64,000 nucleotides of DNA from Shewanella sp. Choline-02u-19 (GTDB taxonomy: Bacteria > Pseudomonadota > Gammaproteobacteria > Enterobacterales > Shewanellaceae), in assembly GCF_002836205.1 (NCBI RefSeq), contig NZ_PJBE01000013.1:1798001-1862000 (forward strand), in the 5' to 3' direction. Below, one piece after another: positions 54,951 through 63,110 of this stretch; position 1 is the first letter of the stretch, and each line of letters opens with the position of its first letter. Made by a program: the position numbers and the translations under genes. A model generated the notes under the pieces. That model was not told the DNA's origin and did no database searches. It was given only the letters and a program-made list of their open reading frames with translations.

Positions 54951-55096
54951 TGAAAATAGAAAAAGACACAAATTTTACGCGAGCAAACCCTATTTTACTA
55001 GGGTTAATTACGCCTTTTTATAAGCTAACTGTTTATTTTGCTTAGTCCTTGTTCGAGTACAAACCACTCCTATTCGCTCGCGTTGTAAAATTTGCG
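54951..55096 (-). promoter_or_regulatory. Structured pheST leader, possible attenuator
   Basis: In minus-strand RNA, the segment at 55096-55073 (GCAAATTTTAC..CGCGAGCGAA) can pair with 54987-54967 (TTTGCTCGCG..AAAATTTGTG): 10 bp, a 3-base bulge, then about 11 bp with G-U pairs. The second arm is followed by CTTTTTCTATTTT. A smaller hairpin AACCCTA/TAGGGTT lies next to it. No Phe-rich leader peptide with a start codon was found, unlike E. coli pheM, so the control mechanism is unknown. Confidence 0.45.
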
Positions 55097-55108
55097 CCCC
55101 TTTGCGTA

Positions 55109-55137
55109 GATATAAGCGGGTTATTATTCTGCCTCAA
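55109..55137 (-). promoter_or_regulatory. Candidate sigma-70 promoter of pheST-ihfA
   Basis: On the minus strand TTGAGG, 17-base spacer, TATATC. It predicts a leader of about 210 bases before pheS. Confidence 0.5.
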
Positions 55138-55255
55138 AGGTACTCTATCGCGATTAGTTAACATCAGAAAACCCAAGCTATATAACAGTTTCAATTACTT
55201 AACCCATCTAGAGAACAAAAAAACCACAAACAGATATGAATCTGTAACACATTGG

Positions 55256-55282
55256 TAAAGTAATTATTGTTTTTGCCGATAA
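55256..55282 (+). promoter_or_regulatory. FliA (sigma-28) flagellar promoter of chemoreceptor gene
   Basis: TAAAGTAA, an 11-base spacer and GCCGATAA match the sigma-28 consensus TAAAGTTT-N11-GCCGATAA almost perfectly. The predicted start is about 30 bases before the ATG at 55319. Confidence 0.9.
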
Positions 55283-55318
55283 ATAATATGGTCGCCGTTC
55301 TAGGATTGAGAGAAAATT

Positions 55319-56812
55319 ATGAAAGAAGTTAAGTTTCGCTGGGTCGATAAATACCTTATCCATATGACGTTAAAATCAAAATTTGCTGTTATGGCAATAA
55401 TTCCTATTTTAACTTTGATAGGTTTCATGCTCGTATTAAGTCATCATTTCGATGAAAACCTACAACAGTCTCAACTGATACAAGCTCAGCAATATAATCA
55501 AAAAATGAGCGATGCGCTCGACAAAGCCTATCAATTCGTTGCAGATGAAGACAAACAACCTTTTTTAAATGCGTTGAACGGTGATATCAGCCTATATGAT
55601 GAGAATGAGGCTACGCGAGATGCCAAATCCTTAGCAAGTCAGGGCGGAGGAGCTCAAGTACAAGGTAACCGTATTAAAAGTGTCAGCCGCAGCCAAAACG
55701 GCTTGATAACGGTATCGAATATTGCATTAGAGCAAGAGAGCAGCAACGGTTATTTTATCTACGGTACGCTTGCTGGATTGATTCTGTTAATTTTAATCAC
55801 CAGTTATTATATCTCTAGCTTTGTCGGTGGCGCGTTATACACCAATGTTATGGCGTTAAAGAGAGCAGCTGATGGCGATCTCACCGGTCGACTTAACTTT
55901 TTTGAAGTCAAAGATGAGTTTAGTATCTTAGCGATTAGTATCGATACCTTGGTTGATCGGCAGCATAAGCTGGTCACTCAAATGACCCATGCCAACACCC
56001 AGATCCGTAACGTAGTGCAAGCATTTAGAGATACAGCTCAAGAAGGCCAATCGCTGGCAATGAACCAAAGGCAGCATTTAGATTCTCTTGCGACCGCAAT
56101 GGAAGAGATGACAGCCGCAGTGAAAGAGGTTGCCCGCAATGCAGAACAGTCGTCTATAGAAACCCAAGAAGCAAATAACCAAGTTGATGCAGGCTCTCGA
56201 GACATAGCTGTAACAGTGGATGCTATTGGTGGTCTCAGTAATGAAATTGCGCAAGCGTCTGATGCTGTCAATAATCTTAACGAAAATGCCGCAAAAATTG
56301 ATGAAGTAGTTACGACCATTAATGCTATTTCCGAGCAAACTAACCTGCTCGCGTTAAATGCTGCAATTGAAGCCGCAAGAGCTGGAGAACAAGGTCGAGG
56401 TTTCGCCGTCGTCGCTGACGAAGTCAGAACGCTAGCAGGACGAACTCAAGCCGCGACAGTTGAGATAAAATCGATGATCGAGGCGCTTCAATCTGGTTCG
56501 AGAAATCTAAAACATGTCATGGGCCGTACGGTCGAAAAGGCTGAAGAAGGTAAAAAACATGTGCTTGATACCGGTAACGATCTTCAAGGCATTGCGCATC
56601 ATAGTGCTAAGGTCTACGAAATGAGCATATTGATTGCAACATCCGCCGATGAACAATCTGCCGTTGCCAATGAAATTGCAACCAACTTAATGGAGATCCG
56701 CAATCAATCCCATGATGTTGAACAATCTGCTAATCAATCCGTTGCAGGCTGCGATGAACTGCACGCAACAGCGGAACAACTTGATACATTGTTGATAGGG
56801 CTCAAAATATAG
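55319..56812 (+). CDS. Methyl-accepting chemotaxis protein
   Basis: 497-residue chemoreceptor: TM1 (about 21-43), a small periplasmic sensor of about 100 residues with no recognised ligand fold, TM2 (about 143-167), HAMP (about 168-220) and the cytoplasmic signalling hairpin. The tip reads EQTNLLALNAAIEAARAGEQGRGFAVVADEVRTLAGR-type sequence, where CheA and CheW bind. No C-terminal NWETF pentapeptide for CheR tethering is present. A perfect FliA promoter upstream puts it in the flagellar class 3 regulon. It has its own terminator. Ligand unknown. Confidence 0.95.
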   Translation: MKEVKFRWVDKYLIHMTLKSKFAVMAIIPILTLIGFMLVLSHHFDENLQQSQLIQAQQYNQKMSDALDKAYQFVADEDKQPFLNALNGDISLYDENEATRDAKSLASQGGGAQVQGNRIKSVSRSQNGLITVSNIALEQESSNGYFIYGTLAGLILLILITSYYISSFVGGALYTNVMALKRAADGDLTGRLNFFEVKDEFSILAISIDTLVDRQHKLVTQMTHANTQIRNVVQAFRDTAQEGQSLAMNQRQHLDSLATAMEEMTAAVKEVARNAEQSSIETQEANNQVDAGSRDIAVTVDAIGGLSNEIAQASDAVNNLNENAAKIDEVVTTINAISEQTNLLALNAAIEAARAGEQGRGFAVVADEVRTLAGRTQAATVEIKSMIEALQSGSRNLKHVMGRTVEKAEEGKKHVLDTGNDLQGIAHHSAKVYEMSILIATSADEQSAVANEIATNLMEIRNQSHDVEQSANQSVAGCDELHATAEQLDTLLIGLKI

Positions 56813-56828
56813 TTAACATTGTTAATAT

Positions 56829-56865
56829 AAAAAAGGGTAGCACTTTAGTGCTGCCCTTTTTTGTG
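56829..56865 (+). terminator. Terminator of chemoreceptor gene
   Basis: AAAAAGGGTAGCAC/GTGCTGCCCTTTTT (one G-T pair) around TTTA, with a T run. Confidence 0.9.
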
Positions 56866-57014
56866 TCACTATCTAAATTGTTACAATCCTAATAGTGTAT
56901 TGTTTTACAATAATTTAACAAGGCTTGTATACTTGACCTATCGTTTCAATTTTATCCTTAAACAGTATGGATGCTCGTTAAGGAAGCAACTCACTATTTG
57001 AGCGTAACTTTAGC

Positions 57015-59624
57015 ATGCAAAATCGTAAGAACCGCCCCCCTAAATTGACTGATTGGCGTAAAAGTTTACCGATGAAATTCATGTTCATCCAACTCGCGGT
57101 GGCTACAATCATCATCTTAGCCAGTGTTTGGTTTCTTAAGTCTATTGAAATAAATCGACTCATTGATAATCAGCAAACATTGAATATTAATGTCGGTAAA
57201 GCGATTACAGCAACTTTGCAGCAAAAAACCAATCGAATTGAACGTTTAGCCGTCTCCATTAGCGCGCTTGGTGAGCTGTACCAGCACAACCCTTCTCTTT
57301 TAGACGCAAGTATTCCAGCATTACTCGATCAGTTAGGCCAAGAAGCGGTTATTCTCGGCGGTGGAGTTTGGCCCGAGCCCAAGGCTTTTGACAAAGATAA
57401 ACGTAAAGATAGCCATTTCTGGGCACGCAACCCCAGCGGGAAACTGCTCAAAGTTGACGATTATAACCAAGACGACAACCCTAATTACTACCAAGAAAAC
57501 TGGTATATCCCAGCAAAGTATTACCCAGCAGACACGACATATTGGTCTAAATCTTATATCGACCCTTTTACACAAGATCCAATGATTACCGCCTCGGTGC
57601 CGATGTGGTCTCATCATGAGTTTATTGGCGTATCTACCGTTGATGTTGCGCTATCGAGTCTCGACGGTTTTTTCAAAACAGCCCTATCTGGACAAAGAGG
57701 CTATGTATTTGCACTGGATCAGCAAAATAGGCTGCTCTCATTCCCAAGCCTAGATACTGATCTTACTGAAGAGGGAGTCCTAAAGCGTTTATTTCAACCT
57801 TTTGCTGATTTCACCGAGCAATATGAGTCGTTCAAACCACTGCAAGCTAGAATAGATGAAATCGACGCAGAGTTTATGCGCCAAGCCAATATAGACAAGG
57901 CTTACACTGCAAAGCAACTTGAAAATGTTACGGCAAATATCCCGCCGAATGAACGTGCCAAACTTACCGCGCTGATTAACCAAAATGCAAAAAACAAACT
58001 GCAAAGTGTTCAATTAATTGCCAGCATAGAGCTCGACAATGATCCGCAACTGCAAGAGCCTGTTATTGTCACCGTTTTCTTAATGCCGGGGACTTATTGG
58101 AAAATAATCCTTGTGACGCCATTAACAGCGGTAGAAACCAGCGCTAAGTCGATGGCGAGTTCCGTAGGTCTTTATTTAGTGGGCATTCAGATTTTTGCAC
58201 TGATGTTGTTATTCATTTTGCAAAACAAACTCTTTATTAACCCCATTAGTCGAATGGTGAACGCACTCAACAATAGCAACTCGGCATTAATTGAGCTTGA
58301 AAGCAATAATCGAAAAGATGAGATTGGCATGCTCGCAAAAGCATTCAGTTCCCGCACGCACCAATTAGAGATAGCCCTGGCCAGTTTAGATGCCACCAAC
58401 CTTGCTTTAGAAAAGCAGTTAGAGGTTCAACAGCTAGCACAAGCAGAACTAAAAGAGAGTAAAGAGCAGCTCAATTTGGTATTGAACTCCGCACATAACT
58501 TAATATTCATCAAAAATATCAATGGTGAGCTCACACTTGTTAACGATCAATTCTGCCGTACTGTTGCGTTAAATCGAGATGACATTATTGGTGTGAGAGA
58601 CCATTTAGTATTGCCCAGAGATGTTGCCAAAGTAAATAGCGACAACGATAAGATGGTTCTCACGCAGAAACGAGAACTCAGTTACGAGCAAGCATTCCCA
58701 AGTGAAGGCAATTTTCACACCTATTTAGTCACCAAATTTCCAATATTGAACAGTCAACAAGAGGTTGTATCCATAGGCACGATTGCATTTGATATAACTG
58801 AAACCAAAAAGCTTGAGCTAAAAAACAAAGCCCAGTTTGAGATCCTCAGGCAAGAAAAGTCCAAAAACATCCGTTTCATTGAAAAATTGGAACAGACCAA
58901 TAAACGACTACAAGATGAAACGGTACAAGCACGCATACAATCAAATAAGGAGTTTAACTACGAAAAAGTTAAACTTGATAATCAAGCACTATACCCTACC
59001 CTAGTGGCAAACCTTGTCAGGCCAATATTTCGACAGCAAGATGAACTCGCAGCCAAGGCTTACCGCTTATCCAATGGTACCCTTAATGCGGCTGATTTTG
59101 GTGTAGAACTGACAGAACAGACAGAACGTTTAAGACATTTAGAATACTTACTTTCAGCGCAAGACTATGGGGCTAAGCCAATTGATTTAGTCCAACTATT
59201 AGAGCATATCATCGCACTATTACGGCCTAAGTTTGTCGACGCAGATATTGATCTAGAGATCCAAAGTGATAATAGGCTCATCGTAGACGGTATCCATTGG
59301 CACTTTTTAATCCTGTTTTATAGGCTCATTAATAACACGTTAACCGATGCGTTTGATCCTCATCAAACGAACAAAAGTATTAAGCTAATTTTGGTGAAAC
59401 AGAAAAATGAGCTGATCATCACCGTTTATGATAATGGTAAAGGATTTACCACAAACCAGCGGGATGCATTACAGCTGCAAATTACTGAAAATGAAATTCA
59501 TGGCACAATATCTACATTGTCGGTGTGGTTGCAAAGTGAGTTTAATGGAAAAGTACAATTGCGCAGCTTGCAGGCTGGAGCTCAATATAAAACACAAATC
59601 AGTTGCTCTTTATCGCTGACATAA
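57015..59624 (+). CDS. Cache-HAMP-PAS sensor with kinase-like C-terminus lacking an evident phosphoacceptor His
   Basis: 869 residues. TM1 (about 22-41), a double Cache periplasmic sensor (about 42-380, with YIDPFTQDPMITASVPM and GYVFALDQQNRLLSFPS), TM2 (about 382-404), HAMP (405-455), coiled coil, PAS (484-596, LVLNSAHNLIFIKNINGEL) and a histidine-kinase-like end. The ATPase part keeps an N-box-like LINNTLTDAF (773-774 Asn) and G1 VYDNGKGF (806-811). The helix where the phosphorylated His is expected reads NLVRPIFRQQDEL (666-678) with no His. A nonphosphorylating or divergent kinase is possible. No response regulator gene is adjacent. The chemoreceptor upstream has a separate terminator. Confidence 0.85.
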   Translation: MQNRKNRPPKLTDWRKSLPMKFMFIQLAVATIIILASVWFLKSIEINRLIDNQQTLNINVGKAITATLQQKTNRIERLAVSISALGELYQHNPSLLDASIPALLDQLGQEAVILGGGVWPEPKAFDKDKRKDSHFWARNPSGKLLKVDDYNQDDNPNYYQENWYIPAKYYPADTTYWSKSYIDPFTQDPMITASVPMWSHHEFIGVSTVDVALSSLDGFFKTALSGQRGYVFALDQQNRLLSFPSLDTDLTEEGVLKRLFQPFADFTEQYESFKPLQARIDEIDAEFMRQANIDKAYTAKQLENVTANIPPNERAKLTALINQNAKNKLQSVQLIASIELDNDPQLQEPVIVTVFLMPGTYWKIILVTPLTAVETSAKSMASSVGLYLVGIQIFALMLLFILQNKLFINPISRMVNALNNSNSALIELESNNRKDEIGMLAKAFSSRTHQLEIALASLDATNLALEKQLEVQQLAQAELKESKEQLNLVLNSAHNLIFIKNINGELTLVNDQFCRTVALNRDDIIGVRDHLVLPRDVAKVNSDNDKMVLTQKRELSYEQAFPSEGNFHTYLVTKFPILNSQQEVVSIGTIAFDITETKKLELKNKAQFEILRQEKSKNIRFIEKLEQTNKRLQDETVQARIQSNKEFNYEKVKLDNQALYPTLVANLVRPIFRQQDELAAKAYRLSNGTLNAADFGVELTEQTERLRHLEYLLSAQDYGAKPIDLVQLLEHIIALLRPKFVDADIDLEIQSDNRLIVDGIHWHFLILFYRLINNTLTDAFDPHQTNKSIKLILVKQKNELIITVYDNGKGFTTNQRDALQLQITENEIHGTISTLSVWLQSEFNGKVQLRSLQAGAQYKTQISCSLSLT

Positions 59625-59653
59625 AAAAACACTCATTAGAGTGCTTTTTTATA
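59622..59653. terminator. Terminator between sensor gene and retropepsin-like gene
   Basis: CACTC-ATTA-GAGTG stem flanked by A and T runs; probably serves both convergent genes. Confidence 0.7.
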
Positions 59654-59675
59654 CGCCTAAAGAGCGTCAATCAAA

Positions 59676-60551
59676 CTACATTGATACATCGACAATATAA
59701 TGACCTTGTATCCAGTTACGGCCGATTAACAGCTTGTAGGTCATTTTACTTCTATCTCGTAGATTAACTTTAACTTTATATTCTTCACCTAACTCGCCAA
59801 TGTTGAGTTCAACCATGTAGCGGGTTTCACTGCCTTGCGCGTTGCGAATAAGTGATGTTTCAACGATACGAGATTTTACGACCTTAGACTCACCCTTTTC
59901 ATTCTCAGTGGTAAAATGAATCACCTTACCGACATTTTTATTCATGTCGGTCTCTTCATTTTCAATCTTAAAGTCGACAGCATGTAAGGAGTTTTCTACC
60001 GCTCCCGTATCAATACGAGTTTTAAACATCATACCTGACTCAACAATGCTGATCGGAGCGGTCGGGCCAATATACTTTTTATCAGAAACATCCACTACAT
60101 AGCGGCCTTTGAGCCAATTACGGCCAATGAGCAATTTATAATCCATATGGCTACGATCACGTAAATTAACTCTTACCTTTCGCTCTTCTCCTTTAAAGCC
60201 AACATCTAGGTCGACCATATAGCGTGTTTCTGTGCCTTGAGAATTACTGACTGTCGATGTCTTAACAATCTTAGCTTTTATGCGTTTAGACTGACCCGTT
60301 GCGTTTTCGGTCGTAAAGGACAACGTTTTACCGATGTTGTCTTTCATGTTTTTAGCACTTCCACCTTCCACTTTAAGATCGACAGCATGTAAAGAGGTAT
60401 TCACCGCCCCTGTATCTATACGCGCAACATAGGGCAAATCTGCATGTGCTACAAACATATTCGCTGTAGAGCCAATTACCGCCTTATCATTGGCCTGAAC
60501 AGATAATGAAGTCATCAAGGTCAAGAGGCACCATCCCATTTTTTTTAGCAT
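59676..60551 (-). CDS. Secreted protein with two tandem retropepsin-like (PF05618-type) domains
   Basis: 291 residues with a Sec signal (CLLTLMTSLSVQA). The mature part is an internal duplication with a 135-residue period. Copy 1 has RIDTGAVNTSLHAVD (Asp46) and YKLLIGRNWLKGRYVVDVS; copy 2 has RIDTGAVENSLHAVD (Asp181) and YKLLIGRNWIQGHYIVDVS. The motif and ending match the RimK-associated ATP-dependent zinc protease family, whose fold is retropepsin-like and normally single. Two Asp-Thr-Gly motifs in one chain could form an aspartic-protease site as in pepsin. AGGAA lies 5 bases before the ATG. Activity is inference; the protein is monocistronic. Confidence 0.8.
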   Translation of the reverse strand: MLKKMGWCLLTLMTSLSVQANDKAVIGSTANMFVAHADLPYVARIDTGAVNTSLHAVDLKVEGGSAKNMKDNIGKTLSFTTENATGQSKRIKAKIVKTSTVSNSQGTETRYMVDLDVGFKGEERKVRVNLRDRSHMDYKLLIGRNWLKGRYVVDVSDKKYIGPTAPISIVESGMMFKTRIDTGAVENSLHAVDFKIENEETDMNKNVGKVIHFTTENEKGESKVVKSRIVETSLIRNAQGSETRYMVELNIGELGEEYKVKVNLRDRSKMTYKLLIGRNWIQGHYIVDVSM

Positions 60552-60766
60552 CGCTATTCCTAAATATAGTTAAGTCAATTTATGGCTTGTTTGAAGTTAT
60601 CATAGCAAGAAATCTTACCGTTTGGCGCCAAAGCTGTATCGGAAATGATGCTTATCTCATCGATAAACAATTCAATAAGCTTGAATTTTTATCGATAGCA
60701 CGCCAACCAAATAAATTTAGCAGCTCAAAGCTGACGTTAGGTTGAACAAAGTGTCTAAACAAGTGC

Positions 60767-61060
60767 TCAGAAGAAATGAAGAACAAATAGCACCAACAAC
60801 ATAGCAGAAAAGACGCAATGGCATACATACCAGCGCTTATGAAAACTCTGTTTATAGAGCCTAACGTTACGATAAAACTGCACACCTAGCCAGACAAGGA
60901 TAAACGGTACAAAAGGGAGAGAGATGACGAGAGGGAAAAAACCCCAGCCTAAGTCCAATGCATTCTGACTGAATAGGCGCAAAAAACACCAAAAAACAAA
61001 CAAGCAAAAATAAACAAGCAAATGTTGTCCATTTATAGAGCGCTTTAGATTTTCTAGCAT
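60767..61060 (-). CDS. Small membrane protein, unknown function
   Basis: About 97 residues with three hydrophobic segments (LLVYFCLFVFWCFLRLF, GWGFFPLVISLPFVPFILVWLGVQF and HCVFSAMLLVLFVLHFF) separated by a basic stretch (RLYKQSFHKRW). The family is not recognised. The ATG with GAGAG just upstream is preferred; an earlier ATG at 61078 lies in an 8-bp palindrome and lacks a ribosome site. 215 bases without a recognised element separate it from the retropepsin-like gene. Confidence 0.6.
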   Translation of the reverse strand: MLENLKRSINGQHLLVYFCLFVFWCFLRLFSQNALDLGWGFFPLVISLPFVPFILVWLGVQFYRNVRLYKQSFHKRWYVCHCVFSAMLLVLFVLHFF

Positions 61061-61069
61061 CGAACTCTC

Positions 61070-61089
61070 AATGTTCATAACTGAACATT
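61070..61089. repeat. 8-bp perfect palindrome near small membrane protein start
   Basis: AATGTTCA-TAAC-TGAACATT. It could be an operator or an RNA hairpin around the first ATG of the 60767 gene. Confidence 0.5.
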
Positions 61090-61159
61090 AGGCCTTATTG
61101 AAACAAGCAACAAGGCTAAATAGAGAGAATTCTGTAACGAAATATAAAATCAATTTGCA

Positions 61160-61513
61160 CTATGCTGCCATGAGCTTAGCAATCTCTTGGTCAAACAAGT
61201 TCTTGATCAGGCATGAAAACTCTGTAATGAACAATGTCTGTTCAGCAGTTGCTTTATGCGTCGCCACTCTTGCAAGGATCTCTTCAAGATCATACACAAT
61301 CGAGTCAACCTCTCTAATCACTATGTTTCGCTGAGCAAAGCTCAAAGACGGGTTTTGACCACAAACCATGATAATTTGAGCTGCAAGCTGTTCTTCAAAC
61401 AGCTCCATAACCGTGTCTTCAGCCGCTGATTGTTGTTGCGAGTTTTCAAATATACCTAAATGTTCAGTCAAATATTGAACAAGGTGCATATACCCGTCTG
61501 TATCGGTAACCAT
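61160..61513 (-). CDS. DUF3802-like conserved protein
   Basis: 117 residues, mostly helical and acidic, starting MVTDTDGYMHLVQYLTEHLG and ending FSCLIKNLFDQEIAKLMAA. I associate this with DUF3802, a family of Shewanella, Vibrio and relatives without known function. The ATG at 61513 has GGAAGG just upstream; an in-frame ATG at 61540 lacks a ribosome site. No membrane segments. It is on the same strand as its neighbours but well spaced from them. Confidence 0.7.
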   Translation of the reverse strand: MVTDTDGYMHLVQYLTEHLGIFENSQQQSAAEDTVMELFEEQLAAQIIMVCGQNPSLSFAQRNIVIREVDSIVYDLEEILARVATHKATAEQTLFITEFSCLIKNLFDQEIAKLMAA

Positions 61514-61626
61514 ATCCCTTCCGAAATATGCAAAGTGCATAAATGATAAAGCGGCTCAAAAAGAGCCGCAAATTCTTTTGGATAAGAATCTTATCTGAGT
61601 TTAAAGTGAAATGATATTGCCTAGAT

Positions 61627-62202
61627 CTATTTCTTGAGGTTCAAAATAAAGGAGACTGGCACCGCTTTACTAATTGCCGACAACCCTGCTATCTCGCGCA
61701 ACTTTTCAATACCTTGCGTCAAACCGAAGCTGTCTGAATTAACAATCACTGGCATGACACTCGCAACGAGTAGATTAGCGTCAGAAAGCCTAGCAATGCT
61801 CACCGTAAAGGGGAGACTCACTTTCTTGCCGTGTAAGTCCACCTGCCCATCAATCGTGGCGATTTTTGACTCTCCAACGGCAATACTATTAAGCAGCTTC
61901 TTATCTACTTTGGCAGATAACGTCAGCTTGGGGTATTTATCAACGTCAAACAATAACGACCCCATACGTTCGTCTCTTATCTCAACTTGGGTATCAACAC
62001 TCGCAAGAGAAATGGTCAACTCAAATTCGCCATTATCATTGAGCGTTCCCGCAATGGTTTTAAAATGGTGAACTTCGGCGATATCGCCTTTTTTAATCGA
62101 AATGAAATTGACGTTTGATTCATCATTTGTCACTTTCCAGCTTGCTGCTGACGTGACAAACGATAACGGAATGAGTAGTAATCCAATTATTATATTGTTC
62201 AT
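61627..62202 (-). CDS. YceI-family periplasmic protein
   Basis: 191 residues with a Sec signal (IIIGLLLIPLSFVTSA) and a lipocalin-like YceI domain: WKVTNDESNVNFISIKKGDIAEVHHF, VDTQVEIRDERMGSLLFDVDKYPKLTLSA and a C-terminal strand VPVSFILNL. Family members bind polyisoprenoid or other hydrophobic ligands, and some are stress-induced. GGGAG lies 5 bases before the chosen ATG; a longer frame from 62253 would precede the signal. Confidence 0.9.
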   Translation of the reverse strand: MNNIIIGLLLIPLSFVTSAASWKVTNDESNVNFISIKKGDIAEVHHFKTIAGTLNDNGEFELTISLASVDTQVEIRDERMGSLLFDVDKYPKLTLSAKVDKKLLNSIAVGESKIATIDGQVDLHGKKVSLPFTVSIARLSDANLLVASVMPVIVNSDSFGLTQGIEKLREIAGLSAISKAVPVSFILNLKK

Positions 62203-62354
62203 GGTTGCTCCCTCTAGAAAAATAGTGATAGATATCAATATGCAAAACAACATCAGCTGCTAATTTAGCACAAGCGGTTACCTCACACAGTAAATTCTAA
62301 TTTCACAGTATGTGATTATTTTAGTACATGGGGCGATTTTGCTGCCGTTAAAAG

Positions 62355-62382
62355 CAAAAATGCCACTTAATGAAGTGGCATT
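62355..62382 (-). terminator. Terminator of pdxH
   Basis: AATGCCACTT-AATG-AAGTGGCATT with a five-T run on the minus strand. Confidence 0.85.
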
Positions 62383-62397
62383 CTTACTAATAAATGA

Positions 62398-63039
62398 CTA
62401 CGGGGCTAGTCTATCTCGCTGCCATTGACCATCGGCTGATTTAACATAAATAAATCGATCATGCAGCCTGTTCTCGCCGCCCTGCCAAAATTCAATACTT
62501 TTTGGTTTAACGATGTAGCCTCCCCAAAACTTTGGCAATGGAACATCGCCATTGGCAAACTTAGCCTTCATCTCGGCGAATTTAGTTTCCAGTGCTTTCC
62601 TGGCTGAAATCGGGCTAGATTGCTTGGAAACCCATGCCGCAATTTGACTGTCTTTTGGGCGAGACATGAAGTATTTCACTACTTCCGTCTTTGATAATGG
62701 TTCGGCTATACCGGTTATCGCCACTTGTTTTTCTAACGTATGCCAAGGAAATAGCAAGCTTACTTGTGAATTATGAGCAATATGCTGCGCTTTACGGCTC
62801 TCAAGGTTGGTAAAAAACACAAAGCCATCATTGCCAAATCTTTTAAGTAAAACAATCCGCTGAAACGGCTGACCACTTTCATCCACAGTGGCAACTGACA
62901 TTGCGGTTGGATCTTTTATCTCTGAGTCCTTAACCACTTCTAGCCAAGAAGTAAAAAGGTCCATCGGATCATCAGGCACATTCTCACTGTGCATCTCTCC
63001 TAGAGAATACTCTCGCCTGATATCGCTTAGCTCTGACAT
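62398..63039 (-). CDS. pdxH: Pyridoxamine 5'-phosphate oxidase
   Basis: FMN enzyme that makes pyridoxal 5'-phosphate from PNP or PMP. Motifs are AMSVATVDESGQPFQRIVLLKRFGNDGFVFFTNLESRKAQ-type FMN-binding sequence, WVSKQSSPIS and the C-terminal FWQGGENRLHDRFIY with final WQRDRLAP. 213 residues, standard. ATG start with AAGGATTG-like sequence about 10 bases upstream. It is flanked by its own terminator and by speB. Confidence 0.95.
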   Translation of the reverse strand: MSELSDIRREYSLGEMHSENVPDDPMDLFTSWLEVVKDSEIKDPTAMSVATVDESGQPFQRIVLLKRFGNDGFVFFTNLESRKAQHIAHNSQVSLLFPWHTLEKQVAITGIAEPLSKTEVVKYFMSRPKDSQIAAWVSKQSSPISARKALETKFAEMKAKFANGDVPLPKFWGGYIVKPKSIEFWQGGENRLHDRFIYVKSADGQWQRDRLAP

Positions 63040-63110
63040 CTATCAATCCTTTCATATTGCATGCAAAAAGAAGTACTGCAGATATTCATGTAAATACCTG
63101 TCCCAATAGC

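Larger units (their letters stand above)
54894..55318. other. Divergent region between pheS and chemoreceptor gene
   Basis: It holds a minus-strand promoter for pheST (55109-55137), a leader with a long-range stem (54967-55096) and a plus-strand FliA promoter (55256-55282). An ORF at 55049-55258 on the plus strand overlaps these and is not accepted. Confidence 0.6.

Noticed and set aside
54930..54960. Phe-like codon run (TTT TTC TAT TTT) in the pheS leader resembling pheM
   Set aside because: No start codon in that frame with a ribosome site, and the frame does not stop where a leader peptide should.
55049..55258. 69-codon plus-strand ORF
   Set aside because: It runs through the pheST promoter/leader and the FliA promoter; no ribosome site or homology seen.
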